In this document: piece after piece, positions 26,718 to 37,757 of the stretch | How the letters are laid out: each line of letters begins with the position of its first letter | Numbering within the stretch: position 1 is the stretch's first letter | Assembly (NCBI GenBank): GCA_029879725.1 | Contig: JAOUPR010000002.1 | Coordinates: forward strand, 62,001-126,000 | Length of the DNA stretch: 64,000 nt | Direction of reading: 5' to 3' | Source of the DNA: Gemmatimonadota bacterium | GTDB taxonomy: Bacteria; Gemmatimonadota; Gemmatimonadetes; Longimicrobiales; Gaopeijiaceae | Notes under the pieces: model-generated | Told to the model about the DNA's origin: nothing | Databases searched by the model: none | The model's input: the letters and a program-made list of their open reading frames with translations, nothing else | Program-made: the position numbers and the translations under genes

Positions 26718-28780
26718 CCATTCTCGGAGAATTCGCTCTCTGGATCGCGCTTCCCGTCGCGATCTGGGGGGCCACGCTGGGGTACGTCGGTGGGCGGACA
26801 CAAAGGGGGGACCTGGTACTGAGTGGCGAAAGGTCCGTCCACGCCGTCACCCTCCTCCTCGCCATCGCCGCGGCCGGCGTCATGGCCGCCTTCCTGGGGG
26901 ATCGGTTCGAGTACTGGTACGTCGCCAGCTATTCCAACCGTGAATTGGAGACCTTCTACAAGGTGTCGGGGCTCTGGGCGGGACAGAGGGGTTCGCTCCT
27001 CTTCTGGGCCCTCCTCCTCTCCATCTTCTCCTCGATCTGCGTGTGGCTGAACCGCAAGAAGAACAGGGAGTTCATGCCGTACGTGGTGGGGGTGCTCCTC
27101 ACCATCGTCGGATTCTTCCTCATCGTGCTTCTCTTCGCCGACGTGAACCCCTTCGAGAGGTTGGCCTTCACTCCGGCCAACGGTCAGGGACTGAATCCGC
27201 AGCTGCAGAACTACTGGATGACAATCCATCCGCCCACGCTGTACCTGGGGTTCACGGCGTTCACGATCCCGTTCGCCTTCGCGATCTCCGCGCTCCTCAA
27301 CGGGCGTCTCGACGCTCGGTGGATCGTGCTGACCCGGCGGTGGACGCTCGTCAGCTGGCTCTTCCTGTCGGTGGGGATCGTGTTCGGGATGCGGTGGGCG
27401 TACGAGGAACTCGGTTGGGGTGGATACTGGTTCTGGGATCCGGTGGAGAACGCGTCGCTCCTCCCGTGGCTCACGGCCACCGCGTTCGTGCACTCCATCC
27501 AGATCCAGGAAAACCGCGGGATGCTGAAGATCTGGAACATGTCTCTGGTGGTCCTGACCTTCCTCCTCACGATCTTCGCCACGTTCCTGACCCGCTCGGG
27601 GCTCATCGAATCGGTGCACTCGTTCGCCCAGGAACTCAAGATCGCGTACATCTTCCTGAGCTTCATGGCGGCACTGGTCGGCGTCTCGGTGATGCTCATC
27701 CTGTACCGCATGCCGCAGCTCCGGAGCGAGAACCGCATCGAGTCGTTCGTTTCCCGTGAGTCGGCCTTCCTCTTCAACAATCTCTTCCTGGTGGGCGTGG
27801 CCTTCGCGGTGATGTGGGGAACGCTCTTCCCGCTCATCGCCGAGGCCGTCACCGGCGAGAAGATCTCCGTGGGGCCGCCGTTCTTCCAGAAGGTGAACTT
27901 CCCCATCGGATTGGCGTTGCTGGCCCTCGTGGGGATCGGACCCGTCATCGCGTGGCGTCATGCCACCCGGCGCAACCTGAAGAAGAACTTCCTCTGGCCG
28001 GTGGTGTTCGGCGCCGTCGTGGTGGCCGCCCTGTGGAGCATGGGCGTGCGGCACGGTCTCGCGGTCACCACCTGGGGGATCAGCGCCTTCGTGCTGGCCG
28101 TGATCGCGGTGGAGTTCTGGAAGGGTACGAAGGCCCGCGCGCGCATCGAGGGCGAGGGGTATCCGCAGGCGCTCTTCCACCTGGTGACGAGGAACCGCCG
28201 GCGTTGGGGAGGCTATATCGTCCACGTCGGTCTGGTCATGATCTTCGTGGCGTTCGCCGGCTCGGCCTACAACGTGGACGTGCGGCAGCACGTGCAGCCC
28301 GGCGACCAGGTGGAGGTGGTTTCCCCCTTCGGAAACACCTACACCCTCACGTACGAAGGGCTTTCGGTCTCGGTGGGGCGCGGTCAGCGCAATCTGGACT
28401 GGCAGATCATCGCCATGCTGAGCGTCGCCGCCGATGGCGTGCCTGTGGGCACGCTCACCACGGAAAAGCGGCAGTACGTAACCACGGAACAGCCCATGAC
28501 GGAGGTGGGGATCCGGTCCGTCATCCGGGAGGACCTCTATGTGATCCTGTCCGCCCTCGACGATCCCGGCGGGGTGCTCGACAACGATCCGTCGGCCCAG
28601 GGGGCGGACCTCCAGGTGCTCGTGAAGCCGCTGGTGGGTTGGATCTGGTACGGTACCATGGTGCTCATCGTCGGCACGCTCATCTCACTGTGGCCTTCCG
28701 TGGACCGCCGGGAGTTGGAGCGTGAGCGCGCGTCGGGTTCGGGGGACGCGGAGCGTGTCCCCGCGGGTGTGGAGGCGTAA
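26714..28780 (+). CDS. ccmF: Cytochrome c haem lyase subunit CcmF
   Basis: CcmF is the large multi-pass protein that takes haem from holo-CcmE and attaches it to apocytochromes. The 688-residue protein begins at a GTG overlapping ccmE. It has more than ten membrane segments and the WWD domain WGGYWFWDPVENASLLPWL (about residues 235-253). Conserved histidines in HPPTLYLGF (about 171-179) and FVHSIQ (about 258-263) would bind haem. A periplasmic domain (about 515-640) precedes the final membrane helix. It belongs to the HCT/CcmF/CycK family without doubt. Confidence 0.95.
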   Translation: MTILGEFALWIALPVAIWGATLGYVGGRTQRGDLVLSGERSVHAVTLLLAIAAAGVMAAFLGDRFEYWYVASYSNRELETFYKVSGLWAGQRGSLLFWALLLSIFSSICVWLNRKKNREFMPYVVGVLLTIVGFFLIVLLFADVNPFERLAFTPANGQGLNPQLQNYWMTIHPPTLYLGFTAFTIPFAFAISALLNGRLDARWIVLTRRWTLVSWLFLSVGIVFGMRWAYEELGWGGYWFWDPVENASLLPWLTATAFVHSIQIQENRGMLKIWNMSLVVLTFLLTIFATFLTRSGLIESVHSFAQELKIAYIFLSFMAALVGVSVMLILYRMPQLRSENRIESFVSRESAFLFNNLFLVGVAFAVMWGTLFPLIAEAVTGEKISVGPPFFQKVNFPIGLALLALVGIGPVIAWRHATRRNLKKNFLWPVVFGAVVVAALWSMGVRHGLAVTTWGISAFVLAVIAVEFWKGTKARARIEGEGYPQALFHLVTRNRRRWGGYIVHVGLVMIFVAFAGSAYNVDVRQHVQPGDQVEVVSPFGNTYTLTYEGLSVSVGRGQRNLDWQIIAMLSVAADGVPVGTLTTEKRQYVTTEQPMTEVGIRSVIREDLYVILSALDDPGGVLDNDPSAQGADLQVLVKPLVGWIWYGTMVLIVGTLISLWPSVDRRELERERASGSGDAERVPAGVEA

Positions 28781-28785
28781 CGGCC

Positions 28786-29244
28786 ATGACCAGTCTCTTG
28801 GGAGCGGTGCTGGTGACCGCGATGGTGGTCTTCTTCATCCTCCAACCGGTGGTGAAGGGGTTGCAGGCGTCGCTGGCCCGGGAGGACGACGAGCTCACCG
28901 ATACCGAAGCCCGGAAACGGGTGGCGCTCCTGGCACTCCGCGACGTCGAGTTCGATTTCCTGTCGGGGAAGCTCGACGAAGAGGACTACCGGAACCTGAA
29001 GGGCGAGTTCACTGCGGAGGCGCTGGCGGCCCTGGAAGCGCACGAGGCCGCGTTGGACGGGACCGCCACGGAAGGAGACGAGGATCTCGAGGCGGAGATC
29101 GCCCTCGCCAGGGAGAGCCTGCGGGGCGGGGTGCCGTGCGGGGAGTGTGGTTACGGAAACGCGCCGGGGAGCCGCTTCTGCTCCTCGTGCGGATCCGGGC
29201 TCACCCGGGGCGCGTCGGCGGGGCACTCGCCCGCCACCGCTTGA
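28786..29244 (+). CDS. Membrane-anchored zinc-ribbon protein, CcmI-like position
   Basis: This 152-residue protein has an N-terminal membrane helix (about residues 2-22), a helical acidic region with LRDVEFDFLSGKLDEEDYRNL (about 51-71), and a C-terminal zinc ribbon: C118-x2-C121 and C132-x2-C135. The pattern of helix plus EDYRNLK repeat is reminiscent of the N-terminal part of CcmI, but the TPR part is replaced by the ribbon. It lies 5 bases after ccmF and 46 before ccmA, so a role in cytochrome c assembly is likely. The exact function is unknown. Confidence 0.72.
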   Translation: MTSLLGAVLVTAMVVFFILQPVVKGLQASLAREDDELTDTEARKRVALLALRDVEFDFLSGKLDEEDYRNLKGEFTAEALAALEAHEAALDGTATEGDEDLEAEIALARESLRGGVPCGECGYGNAPGSRFCSSCGSGLTRGASAGHSPATA

Positions 29245-29290
29245 CGTCGCTCTCACTTCGGTGACCGTGGACACTGCCCCGTCCCCGTCG

Positions 29291-30034
29291 ATGACCGCTT
29301 CGCCCCCCTCGCCCCCCTCCGGGTTCCCCGTGCTGTGCGCGACGAAAGTGACGCGGGAGTACGGGCCTCTGGTGGCGGTGGACGGGATCGATCTCTCGCT
29401 CCACGCGGGGGAGTTCCTCACCATCTTCGGACCGAACGGGGCGGGGAAGACGTCCCTCCTCCGCATCCTGGGTGGGGGGATGAGGCCCACGTCCGGCGAG
29501 GTCCGGGTGGGGGGAGAGGTCATGGACTTCGGCGAGACGGAGTGGCGCAGACGCATCGGAGTCCTCTCCCACAAGGGTCTCCTCTACGGGCACCTGACCC
29601 TGGAAGAGAACCTACGCTTCTTCGGAGACCTCTTCGGTATCCCGGACCTCGATCGGCGCATCCCGGCCAGGCTCGAGGAAGTGGGATTGGCCGACCGCGC
29701 CCGCTTCCAGGCCCGGCAGCTCTCCCACGGGATGAAGCAGCGCCTGGCCCTGGCGCGTGCACTCCTCCACGATCCGGACCTCGTACTCCTGGACGAGCCC
29801 TACACCGGGCTCGACCCCCACGCGGCGTCGGTCCTGCGGAGGGTGCTCTCGTCCTTGAAGGACGGGGAACGCACCGTCGTCATGGTCACCCACAACCTGT
29901 CCGAAGGGCTGGCACTGGCGACACGGCTGGCCATTCAGGTACGAGGACGCTTCGCGTGGGAGGGGCAGCGAGGCGACATGGCCGGGGACGAATTCGAGCG
30001 ATTCTACCACGGAGTGGTGGAGGGCGTGTCATGA
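29291..30034 (+). CDS. ccmA: Haem exporter ATP-binding protein CcmA
   Basis: CcmA is the ATPase of the CcmABC complex that releases holo-CcmE. The 247-residue ABC protein has Walker A GPNGAGKTS (about residues 44-52), the signature LSHGMKQRLALARALL (about 145-160), Walker B DLVLLDEPYTGLDP (about 165-178) and a switch histidine in VTHN (about 205). I chose the ATG at 29291; a GTG at 29261 would add ten residues. Neither has a clear ribosome binding site. ccmB overlaps its stop (ATGA). Confidence 0.92.
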   Translation: MTASPPSPPSGFPVLCATKVTREYGPLVAVDGIDLSLHAGEFLTIFGPNGAGKTSLLRILGGGMRPTSGEVRVGGEVMDFGETEWRRRIGVLSHKGLLYGHLTLEENLRFFGDLFGIPDLDRRIPARLEEVGLADRARFQARQLSHGMKQRLALARALLHDPDLVLLDEPYTGLDPHAASVLRRVLSSLKDGERTVVMVTHNLSEGLALATRLAIQVRGRFAWEGQRGDMAGDEFERFYHGVVEGVS

Positions 30035-30711
30035 GCGTCTACGTCCGTCAGGTGATCGCCATCCTGACGAAGGATCTCCGGCTGGAGTTGCGTACGCGGG
30101 AGCGGCTGGCGGCCATGGGCGCCTTCGCCATCCTCGCGGGTGTCCTGTTCAACTTCTCCATCGACACCACGGTGGTGCGACCCCAGGACGTCGCCGCCGG
30201 TCTGGTTTGGATGACCATCGTCTTCGGCGGTCTCCTGGGAGTGGGGCGGACGTTCGCGCTGGAGGCCCAGGATGGGGCGATCCAGGGGATTCTCATGAGC
30301 CCGGCGCCCAAGGACGCGGTCTTCCTGGGGAAGATGCTGGCGAACTTCGTGCTCCTCTACGCCATTTCCCTCCTGGTGCTGGGCGTCTTCGCGCTCTTCT
30401 TCTCGGTGGACCTCGGGGCGAACCTGGGAGCTCTTCTCTTCACGCTCGGGCTCGGCAGCCTGGGTTTCGTCGCCCTCGCCACGCTCTTCAGCGCGGTCAC
30501 CGAAGGGACGCACATGGGGGATACGCTCCTCCCCATCCTGGTCTTTCCGTTGTTGGTCCCGATGGTGATCTTCGGGGCCGGAGCCACCGGAAGGCTGCTG
30601 GCCGGCCGCCCGGTTGTGGAAGTAGCGGGAAATCTCCGTATGTTGGGGGCGTTCGCGCTCATGGCCGTGGCCGCCGGCGCCGGTCTCTTTCGATACGTCG
30701 TGGAGGAGTGA
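30031..30711 (+). CDS. ccmB: Haem exporter membrane protein CcmB
   Basis: CcmB is the six-helix membrane partner of CcmA. The 226-residue protein shows VIAILTKDLRLELRTRERL at the N-terminus, LVWMTIVFGGLLGVGRTFALE (about 52-72), a family hallmark, and LLPILVFPLLVPMVIFGA (about 164-181). The ATG at 30031 overlaps the ccmA stop by 4 bases, and its own stop overlaps the ccmC start (TGATG). Length is as expected. Confidence 0.93.
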   Translation: MSVYVRQVIAILTKDLRLELRTRERLAAMGAFAILAGVLFNFSIDTTVVRPQDVAAGLVWMTIVFGGLLGVGRTFALEAQDGAIQGILMSPAPKDAVFLGKMLANFVLLYAISLLVLGVFALFFSVDLGANLGALLFTLGLGSLGFVALATLFSAVTEGTHMGDTLLPILVFPLLVPMVIFGAGATGRLLAGRPVVEVAGNLRMLGAFALMAVAAGAGLFRYVVEE

Positions 30712-31403
30712 TGACGGACAAAGGCATTCGACGGGCGGGCGTAGGGCTCGCGCTGGTGGGTGTGATCCTGGTGATCGTGGTGCATTGGTTGTCGTTCTTC
30801 TGGGTCGCGACCGAGGTGAACCAGGGGGTCGTTCAGCGGATCTTCTACATCCACGTTCCCGCCGCCTGGGTCGGATTCATCGCGTTCGGGGTCGCGGCGC
30901 TCTGCAGTGCGATGTACCTCTGGCTCCGTGACGACAGGCTGGATCACGCCGCCGTGGCGGCGGCCGAGGCGGGGATGGTCTTCATGACCGTCGTCCTCCT
31001 CACCGGGCCATTGTGGGGGAAGGTCGCGTGGGGAACCTACTGGACGTGGGATCCCCGCCTGACGTTCACCCTGCTCCTGTGGTTCATCTTCCTGGGATAC
31101 TTCATGGTCCGCTCCTCGTCCGAGAATCCGGAGAGGGGCAAGCGCTTCGCGGCCGTGGTGGCCATCATCGGGGCGCTGGACATCCCCCTCATCCATCTGA
31201 GCGTCGTGTGGTTCCGGTCGCTCCACCCCACGCCGGTGGTGGCCAAGCCGGAGGGACCCACCCTTCCGGCGGGGATGCTGATCACGCTGATGCTGGGGCT
31301 CCTGGGATTCACGTTGATGTTCTTTGGACTCTTCCTCCTCCGGTACGCCCTGGAGTCCGCCCGGAATCGGGTGGTCCTCAGGGAGCGCCGGAGCCAATCC
31401 TGA
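30711..31403 (+). CDS. ccmC: Haem-handling membrane protein CcmC
   Basis: CcmC loads haem onto CcmE. The 230-residue protein has six membrane helices and the tryptophan-rich loop WGKVAWGTYWTWDPRLTFTL (about residues 99-118), flanked by the haem-ligand histidines in YIHVPAAW (about 45-52) and a later HLSVVWFRSLHP (about 160-171). It sits one base into the ccmB stop codon and ahead of a CcmD-like gene, the normal A-B-C-D order. Confidence 0.95.
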   Translation: MTDKGIRRAGVGLALVGVILVIVVHWLSFFWVATEVNQGVVQRIFYIHVPAAWVGFIAFGVAALCSAMYLWLRDDRLDHAAVAAAEAGMVFMTVVLLTGPLWGKVAWGTYWTWDPRLTFTLLLWFIFLGYFMVRSSSENPERGKRFAAVVAIIGALDIPLIHLSVVWFRSLHPTPVVAKPEGPTLPAGMLITLMLGLLGFTLMFFGLFLLRYALESARNRVVLRERRSQS

Positions 31404-31417
31404 CCGGAGGTAGCAGA

Positions 31418-31663
31418 ATGTCCCGTATCGTCATGCGTCTGGTTCGCGCGGTCCCGTTGGCCGTGTTCGCCGCCTTGGTCCTCGGGGCCGTGGTGGGCGC
31501 GCAGGAGTCGCCCTTCCCGGTGGCGCAGGGGATGGCCAGTCAGAGTCTCCGGCCGTATGCCCACGTCTTCATCGCCTACGCTCTGGCGTGGATCGTCGTC
31601 TTCGGGTGGGTGGTGTCCATCGGGCGCAGGCTCGCGCGGCTGGACGAACGGCTGAGGGACTGA
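31418..31663 (+). CDS. CcmD-like small membrane protein with signal peptide
   Basis: This 81-residue protein has an N-terminal signal-like segment (MRLVRAVPLAVFAALVLGAV, ending in GAQ), then a single membrane helix (HVFIAYALAWIVVFGWVVSI, about residues 48-67) and a basic/polar tail RRLARLDERLRD. CcmD proteins share exactly this one-helix-plus-charged-tail design and anchor holo-CcmE to CcmABC. The extra leader is unusual for E. coli-type CcmD. A clear GGAGG lies 7 bases before the ATG at 31418. It ends the ccm cluster; ccmG and ccmH are not in this window. Confidence 0.75.
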   Translation: MSRIVMRLVRAVPLAVFAALVLGAVVGAQESPFPVAQGMASQSLRPYAHVFIAYALAWIVVFGWVVSIGRRLARLDERLRD

Positions 31664-31675
31664 ACCAGAGGGGGG

Positions 31676-32092
31676 TCAGGCGTCCGCCCGCATCACGGTT
31701 TCCAGGATGCGGTTCACCGCGTTGAGCACGGCCCGCACCGCGGTGGGGCCCAGTTCCTCTTCCCTTTCGCAGGCGGCGGATCCGATGAGCCGGTGGTTCC
31801 GGTGCATCTCTTCGCCCACGAGCCGGGCGACGACCACCCATCCGTCGAAGGCCCGCACGGCTTTGACGCCCAACAACTCGAGGTGCATCCCCCGTCCCGC
31901 GGCGGCGGTGACGGCACGGACCGCCGCCTCAGCGGACGCCTTGATCCTTCCCTGCGGGGTGGCGAGGCCCACGGCCGAACCTTTGTGATGGTGGCCGTAC
32001 CATTCGAGGGAGACCGCGGCGGAGCAATGACCGTTGCTGGTGGTTTCGGACTGGAGGCGGTCGAAGCGGAGACGGGTGCGCGCGGTGCTCAC
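31676..32092 (-). CDS. Small protein resembling the LeuA allosteric (dimer) domain
   Basis: This 138-residue protein has two similar halves: strand-rich stretches (AVSLEWYGHHHKGSAVG and KAVRAFDGWVVVARLVG), each followed by a helix (ASAEAAVRAVTAAAG and TAVRAVLNAVNRILE). The RLIGSA..AVLNAVNR end resembles the C-terminal regulatory domain of 2-isopropylmalate synthase, without any catalytic part. I chose the GTG at 32092 because AGGAAA lies 5 bases upstream and a -10-like TATAGA lies upstream at 32139-32134; an ATG at 32134 would overlap that promoter. Function unknown. It is divergent from recA. Confidence 0.6.
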   Translation of the reverse strand: MSTARTRLRFDRLQSETTSNGHCSAAVSLEWYGHHHKGSAVGLATPQGRIKASAEAAVRAVTAAAGRGMHLELLGVKAVRAFDGWVVVARLVGEEMHRNHRLIGSAACEREEELGPTAVRAVLNAVNRILETVMRADA

Positions 32093-32133
32093 GTTGTTTC
32101 CTGGGCGTAGGAGTAGTGCCCGAGGGGGGGACA

Positions 32134-32161
32134 TCTATATTTGCCTCACGCGAGGCCGGAA
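32134..32161 (-). promoter_or_regulatory. Weak promoter candidate and hairpin between the LeuA-like gene and recA
   Basis: On the minus strand, TTCCGG (32161-32156), 16 bases, then TATAGA (32139-32134). A perfect small hairpin, GCCTC-ACGC-GAGGC, covers 32143-32156. A LexA-like half match, GAAC-N4-GTAC, lies at 32159-32170. None is strong alone. The rest of this 226-base region carries the unmapped recA promoter. Confidence 0.3.
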
Positions 32162-32318
32162 CGCAAGTACCACGGCTCACCCGGGCATTCCGAAGACCGA
32201 ATCGGCGCTCTAGCTTGATTGGCGTGCCCGCGGAAACGTGGGACTTTCGCTTTCTCTTCGGTATCGATACCTTGGGTGCCGGCTCCCCGATCGGGGGAGG
32301 AACAACCACGGAGGATAG

Positions 32319-33386
32319 ATGGCCACCGTCGAACTCAGCGATCAGAAGCAGAAAGCCCTCACCACGGCATTGAGCCAGATCGAGCGCTCCTACGGGAAGG
32401 GCGCCATCATGCGGATGGGGGCCGACGGTGCGAACCTCCAGATCGAAGCCATTTCCACCGGCGCTCTGAACCTCGATGCCGCCATCGGGATCGGGGGGAT
32501 TCCCCGGGGCCGGATCAGCGAGATCTACGGGCCGGAATCCTCGGGAAAGACGACCCTCTGTCTCCACGTCATCGCGAACGCACAGCGCGCGGGAGGCGTC
32601 GCTGCCTTCATCGACGCCGAGCACGCTCTCGACGTGAACTACGCGCGCAAGCTGGGCGTGGACGTGGACGACCTCCTGGTCTCCCAGCCCGACACGGGGG
32701 AGCAGGCCCTGGAGATCGCCGAGGTGCTGATCCGCAGCAACGCGGTCGACGTGGTGGTCATCGACTCGGTGGCGGCCCTCGTCCCCCGGGCCGAGATCGA
32801 AGGGGAGATGGGGGATTCCCACGTGGGTCTCCAGGCCCGTCTCATGAGCCAGGCGTTGCGCAAGCTGACCGGAGCGGTCAACCGCTCGCACACCTCCGTG
32901 ATCTTCACGAACCAGATCCGGGAGAAGGTGGGGGTCATGTTCGGAAGTCCGGAGACCACGTCCGGTGGGCGGGCATTGAAGTTCTACGCGTCGGTGCGTC
33001 TGGACATCCGCCGTATCGGAGCGATCAAGGACGGTCAGGAGGTCACCGGGAACCGGACCCGCGTGAAGGTGGTCAAGAACAAGTGCGCTCCGCCCTTCCG
33101 ACAGGCGGAATTCGACATCCAGTACAACGAGGGGATCAGCCACACCAGCCTTCTCGTGGACCTGGGCGTGGAGCACGAGATCATCGAGAAGGCAGGGTCG
33201 TGGTTCTCGTACGGAGATCTGCGCCTGGGGCAGGGGAAGGAGAACGCCCGGCAGTTCCTCGTGGAGAACGACGATATCCGGGACGAAGTGGAGACACGCC
33301 TCCGTGCGGCCATGCAACTCCCCGGGGCCCTGGGTAGCGCTTCCGACGGTGGGGACGACGGCGCATCGGATTCCGACGCGGAATAG
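32319..33386 (+). CDS. recA: Recombinase RecA
   Basis: RecA forms filaments on single-stranded DNA, drives strand exchange and triggers LexA self-cleavage. The 355-residue protein has Walker [11 protein letters not shown] (about residues 68-77), EHALD (about 97-101), [22 protein letters not shown] with Walker B (about 143-164) and [17 protein letters not shown] (about 213-229). It ends with the usual acidic tail ([13 protein letters not shown]). A GGAGGA lies 6 bases before the ATG. No recX follows; alaS is next, 147 bases downstream. Confidence 0.98.
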   Translation: MATVELSDQKQKALTTALSQIERSYGKGAIMRMGADGANLQIEAISTGALNLDAAIGIGGIPRGRISEIYGPESSGKTTLCLHVIANAQRAGGVAAFIDAEHALDVNYARKLGVDVDDLLVSQPDTGEQALEIAEVLIRSNAVDVVVIDSVAALVPRAEIEGEMGDSHVGLQARLMSQALRKLTGAVNRSHTSVIFTNQIREKVGVMFGSPETTSGGRALKFYASVRLDIRRIGAIKDGQEVTGNRTRVKVVKNKCAPPFRQAEFDIQYNEGISHTSLLVDLGVEHEIIEKAGSWFSYGDLRLGQGKENARQFLVENDDIRDEVETRLRAAMQLPGALGSASDGGDDGASDSDAE

Positions 33387-33446
33387 GTCCCGATGCGCGG
33401 TGGGGTGTGACCCGCGCAAGGAGGTGGGAGGAATCGCCGCCCTCCA

Positions 33447-33476
33447 TTGAGCCCCGTCGCTTCGTCCGGTTATCTT
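33447..33476 (+). promoter_or_regulatory. Putative promoter for alaS and the downstream run
   Basis: TTGAGC at 33447-33452, 18 bases, then TATCTT at 33471-33476. The start site would be near 33483, about 50 bases before the alaS ATG at 33534. Confidence 0.5.
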
Positions 33477-33533
33477 GATTTTTCGGTCATTTCCCGGCCC
33501 GACTGGGCCTTTCCCCGGACATTGCGGACGAAG

Positions 33534-36184
<2,651 letters not shown>

Positions 36185-36188
<4 letters not shown>

Positions 36189-36490
36189 CTCTCCTGCGGG
36201 AGTGGTTCACGACGCGGCGTCCGGCGGCGCCGGACGAGATCCGTGAGCGCCTGGAAGATTTCGCCTCGGCCGCGGAAGCGTCGGTGCCCCCTGGGGCCCT
36301 ACTGATCGCGATGGGTATGGCGGAGATGGGGGCGGCGCGTGCGCAGCCCGGGCCCGTGCGGGTGAGCGCCTACCATCTGCTTCTCTCCGACGCGCTGATC
36401 ACGTATGCCGCGGAGGCCGCCCTCGACGAGGTCGATCCGGTGGACGCGTTGGGCCGGGTCCTGTCCCGGGTGGTGGAGCCGCTGGAGTGA
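36185..36490 (+). CDS. Hypothetical 101-residue helical protein
   Basis: I recognise no family. The protein is largely predicted helical, with an acidic middle (PDEIRERLEDFASAAEAS) and a hydrophobic YHLLLSDALITYAAEAAL stretch that could form a dimer interface rather than a membrane helix. It starts by GTG overlapping alaS by 4 bases and overlaps the PHP-phosphatase gene, so it is translated with them. Base composition resembles the neighbours. A real gene on coupling grounds. Confidence 0.6.
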
Positions 36491-37314
36491 TGGATCCGGG
36501 CGTCCCCGTGGTGGTCGACTTCCACAATCACCTCGTCCCGGGAGTGGACGACGGGGCTCGGGATCTGGAGGACGTCCGGGGCGCCGTGGGACGCATGGCC
36601 GATCTGGGCATTCGCCGGATCATCACCACGCCTCACCTGATGGGGAGCCTCACCCATACGCCCGAACGGCTGGTGGAGCGTCTGGATGAGGTCTCGCAGG
36701 CGTTCGATACGGCGGCGGATCTCGTGGGCGCGGAGTATCCCGAAGTGGAGTTCCGGCGCGGACACGAGGTCATGTTGGACGTTCCCGACGTGGACTTTTC
36801 GGACCCGCGCACCCGCCTGGGCGGATCGCGGTTGGTCCTGGTGGAATGGCCGGGGCTCCGGATTCCGCCGCGCAGCGGCGAGGCTCTCGTGGCCATCCGG
36901 ACGGGGGGTTACGTTCCCATCGTGGCACACCCCGAGCGGTACGGTGGCCTCAACGGGAATCTGAATCTCCTGGCAGGGTGGAGAGACGCCGGTGCCTATC
37001 TTCAGGTGAATTATGGTTCCCTGGTGGGGCGCTATGGCGACAAGGCACGGGAGACCGCCGTGGCTCTCCTGGAGCGGGGGTGGGCGGACTATCTCTGCTC
37101 GGACTTCCACGCCCGGGAGGACCAGAAGATCCATCTCCGCGCGGTGCGTGAGAAGCTCGAGGAGTGGGGTCATGGCGAGACGTTGGTGCAACTCACGGTC
37201 ATCAACCCGGGGAGAGCGTGGGAGGGTGAGGAACCCCTTCCGGTGAATCCCGCCACGGCGACCCCGGGGGTGTGGCGTCGCATGAAGGCTATTCTCGGGA
37301 TGGAGCGAGGTTGA
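36490..37314 (+). CDS. PHP-domain phosphatase of the CpsB/CapC/YwqE type
   Basis: CpsB-type enzymes are metal-dependent tyrosine phosphatases that dephosphorylate BY-kinases controlling polysaccharide export. The 274-residue protein has the PHP metal motifs DFHNHLVPGVDDG (about residues 9-21), TTPH (about 46-49), RRGHEVM (about 95), VAHPERY (about 143) and SDFHA (about 203-207). A GTG at 36487 is an alternative start that would overlap the preceding stop by 4 bases. No capsule or BY-kinase gene lies beside it, though a CpsD-like degenerate P-loop protein is encoded at 58317-60797. Substrate here is unknown. Confidence 0.82.
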   Translation: MDPGVPVVVDFHNHLVPGVDDGARDLEDVRGAVGRMADLGIRRIITTPHLMGSLTHTPERLVERLDEVSQAFDTAADLVGAEYPEVEFRRGHEVMLDVPDVDFSDPRTRLGGSRLVLVEWPGLRIPPRSGEALVAIRTGGYVPIVAHPERYGGLNGNLNLLAGWRDAGAYLQVNYGSLVGRYGDKARETAVALLERGWADYLCSDFHAREDQKIHLRAVREKLEEWGHGETLVQLTVINPGRAWEGEEPLPVNPATATPGVWRRMKAILGMERG

Positions 37315-37322
37315 GGCAGAAC

Positions 37323-37757
37323 ATGGAACGTGTCCTCCAGGAGGGCCGCAGGAGGGAGAGGGCACAGGCCCGCTTCTATCGGCGGTTGTGTGGCGCCGCC
37401 GAGGAGGCGGGTGACGCCGCCGCGTCCGAGCGGCTGAATGCCCTCCTCGCAGACGAGCAGCACCACGTGTCGCGGATCACCGCGCGCCTTCTCGAGCTGG
37501 GAGTGGTTCCCGACGACGATGTCCCTGATCGGGAGGTCGAACGGGAACCCGACCTGGCGACGTGGGAGGTCGTGGCACGGGAGAGGGAGTCGGCCGAGGT
37601 GGAGTGGTACCGGAAGGCCGTGGAGGAGACGGCGGACCGGGCGACGAGGGATGTCCTCGAGGACATCCTCGTGTCGGAGGAACACCATCGCGACGAGCTG
37701 TCCGGCAAGTGGATGTCGGCGGCCGGTCGTTCGGAATACCGGAAGGAGGATCGATGA
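37323..37757 (+). CDS. Ferritin-like diiron (rubrerythrin-type four-helix) protein
   Basis: This 144-residue protein has two similar helical pairs. Each pair has a glutamate in its first helix (E12 and E92 or E94) and an ExxH in its second (E45-x2-H48 in DEQHH, E119-x2-H122 in SEEHH), the diiron ligand layout of rubrerythrins and ferritin-like proteins. It lacks the rubredoxin domain, so it may act in peroxide or iron handling with an outside electron donor. I chose the ATG at 37323, 9 bases after the previous stop. Its end overlaps the SDR gene (ATGA). Confidence 0.75.
   Translation: MERVLQEGRRRERAQARFYRRLCGAAEEAGDAAASERLNALLADEQHHVSRITARLLELGVVPDDDVPDREVEREPDLATWEVVARERESAEVEWYRKAVEETADRATRDVLEDILVSEEHHRDELSGKWMSAAGRSEYRKEDR

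Noticed and set aside
32159-32170. LexA-type box GAAC-N4-GTAC before recA
   Set aside because: One base off the GAAC-N4-GTTC form, not placed against a mapped recA promoter, and the LexA motif of this lineage is unknown; reported only inside a weak regulatory entry.
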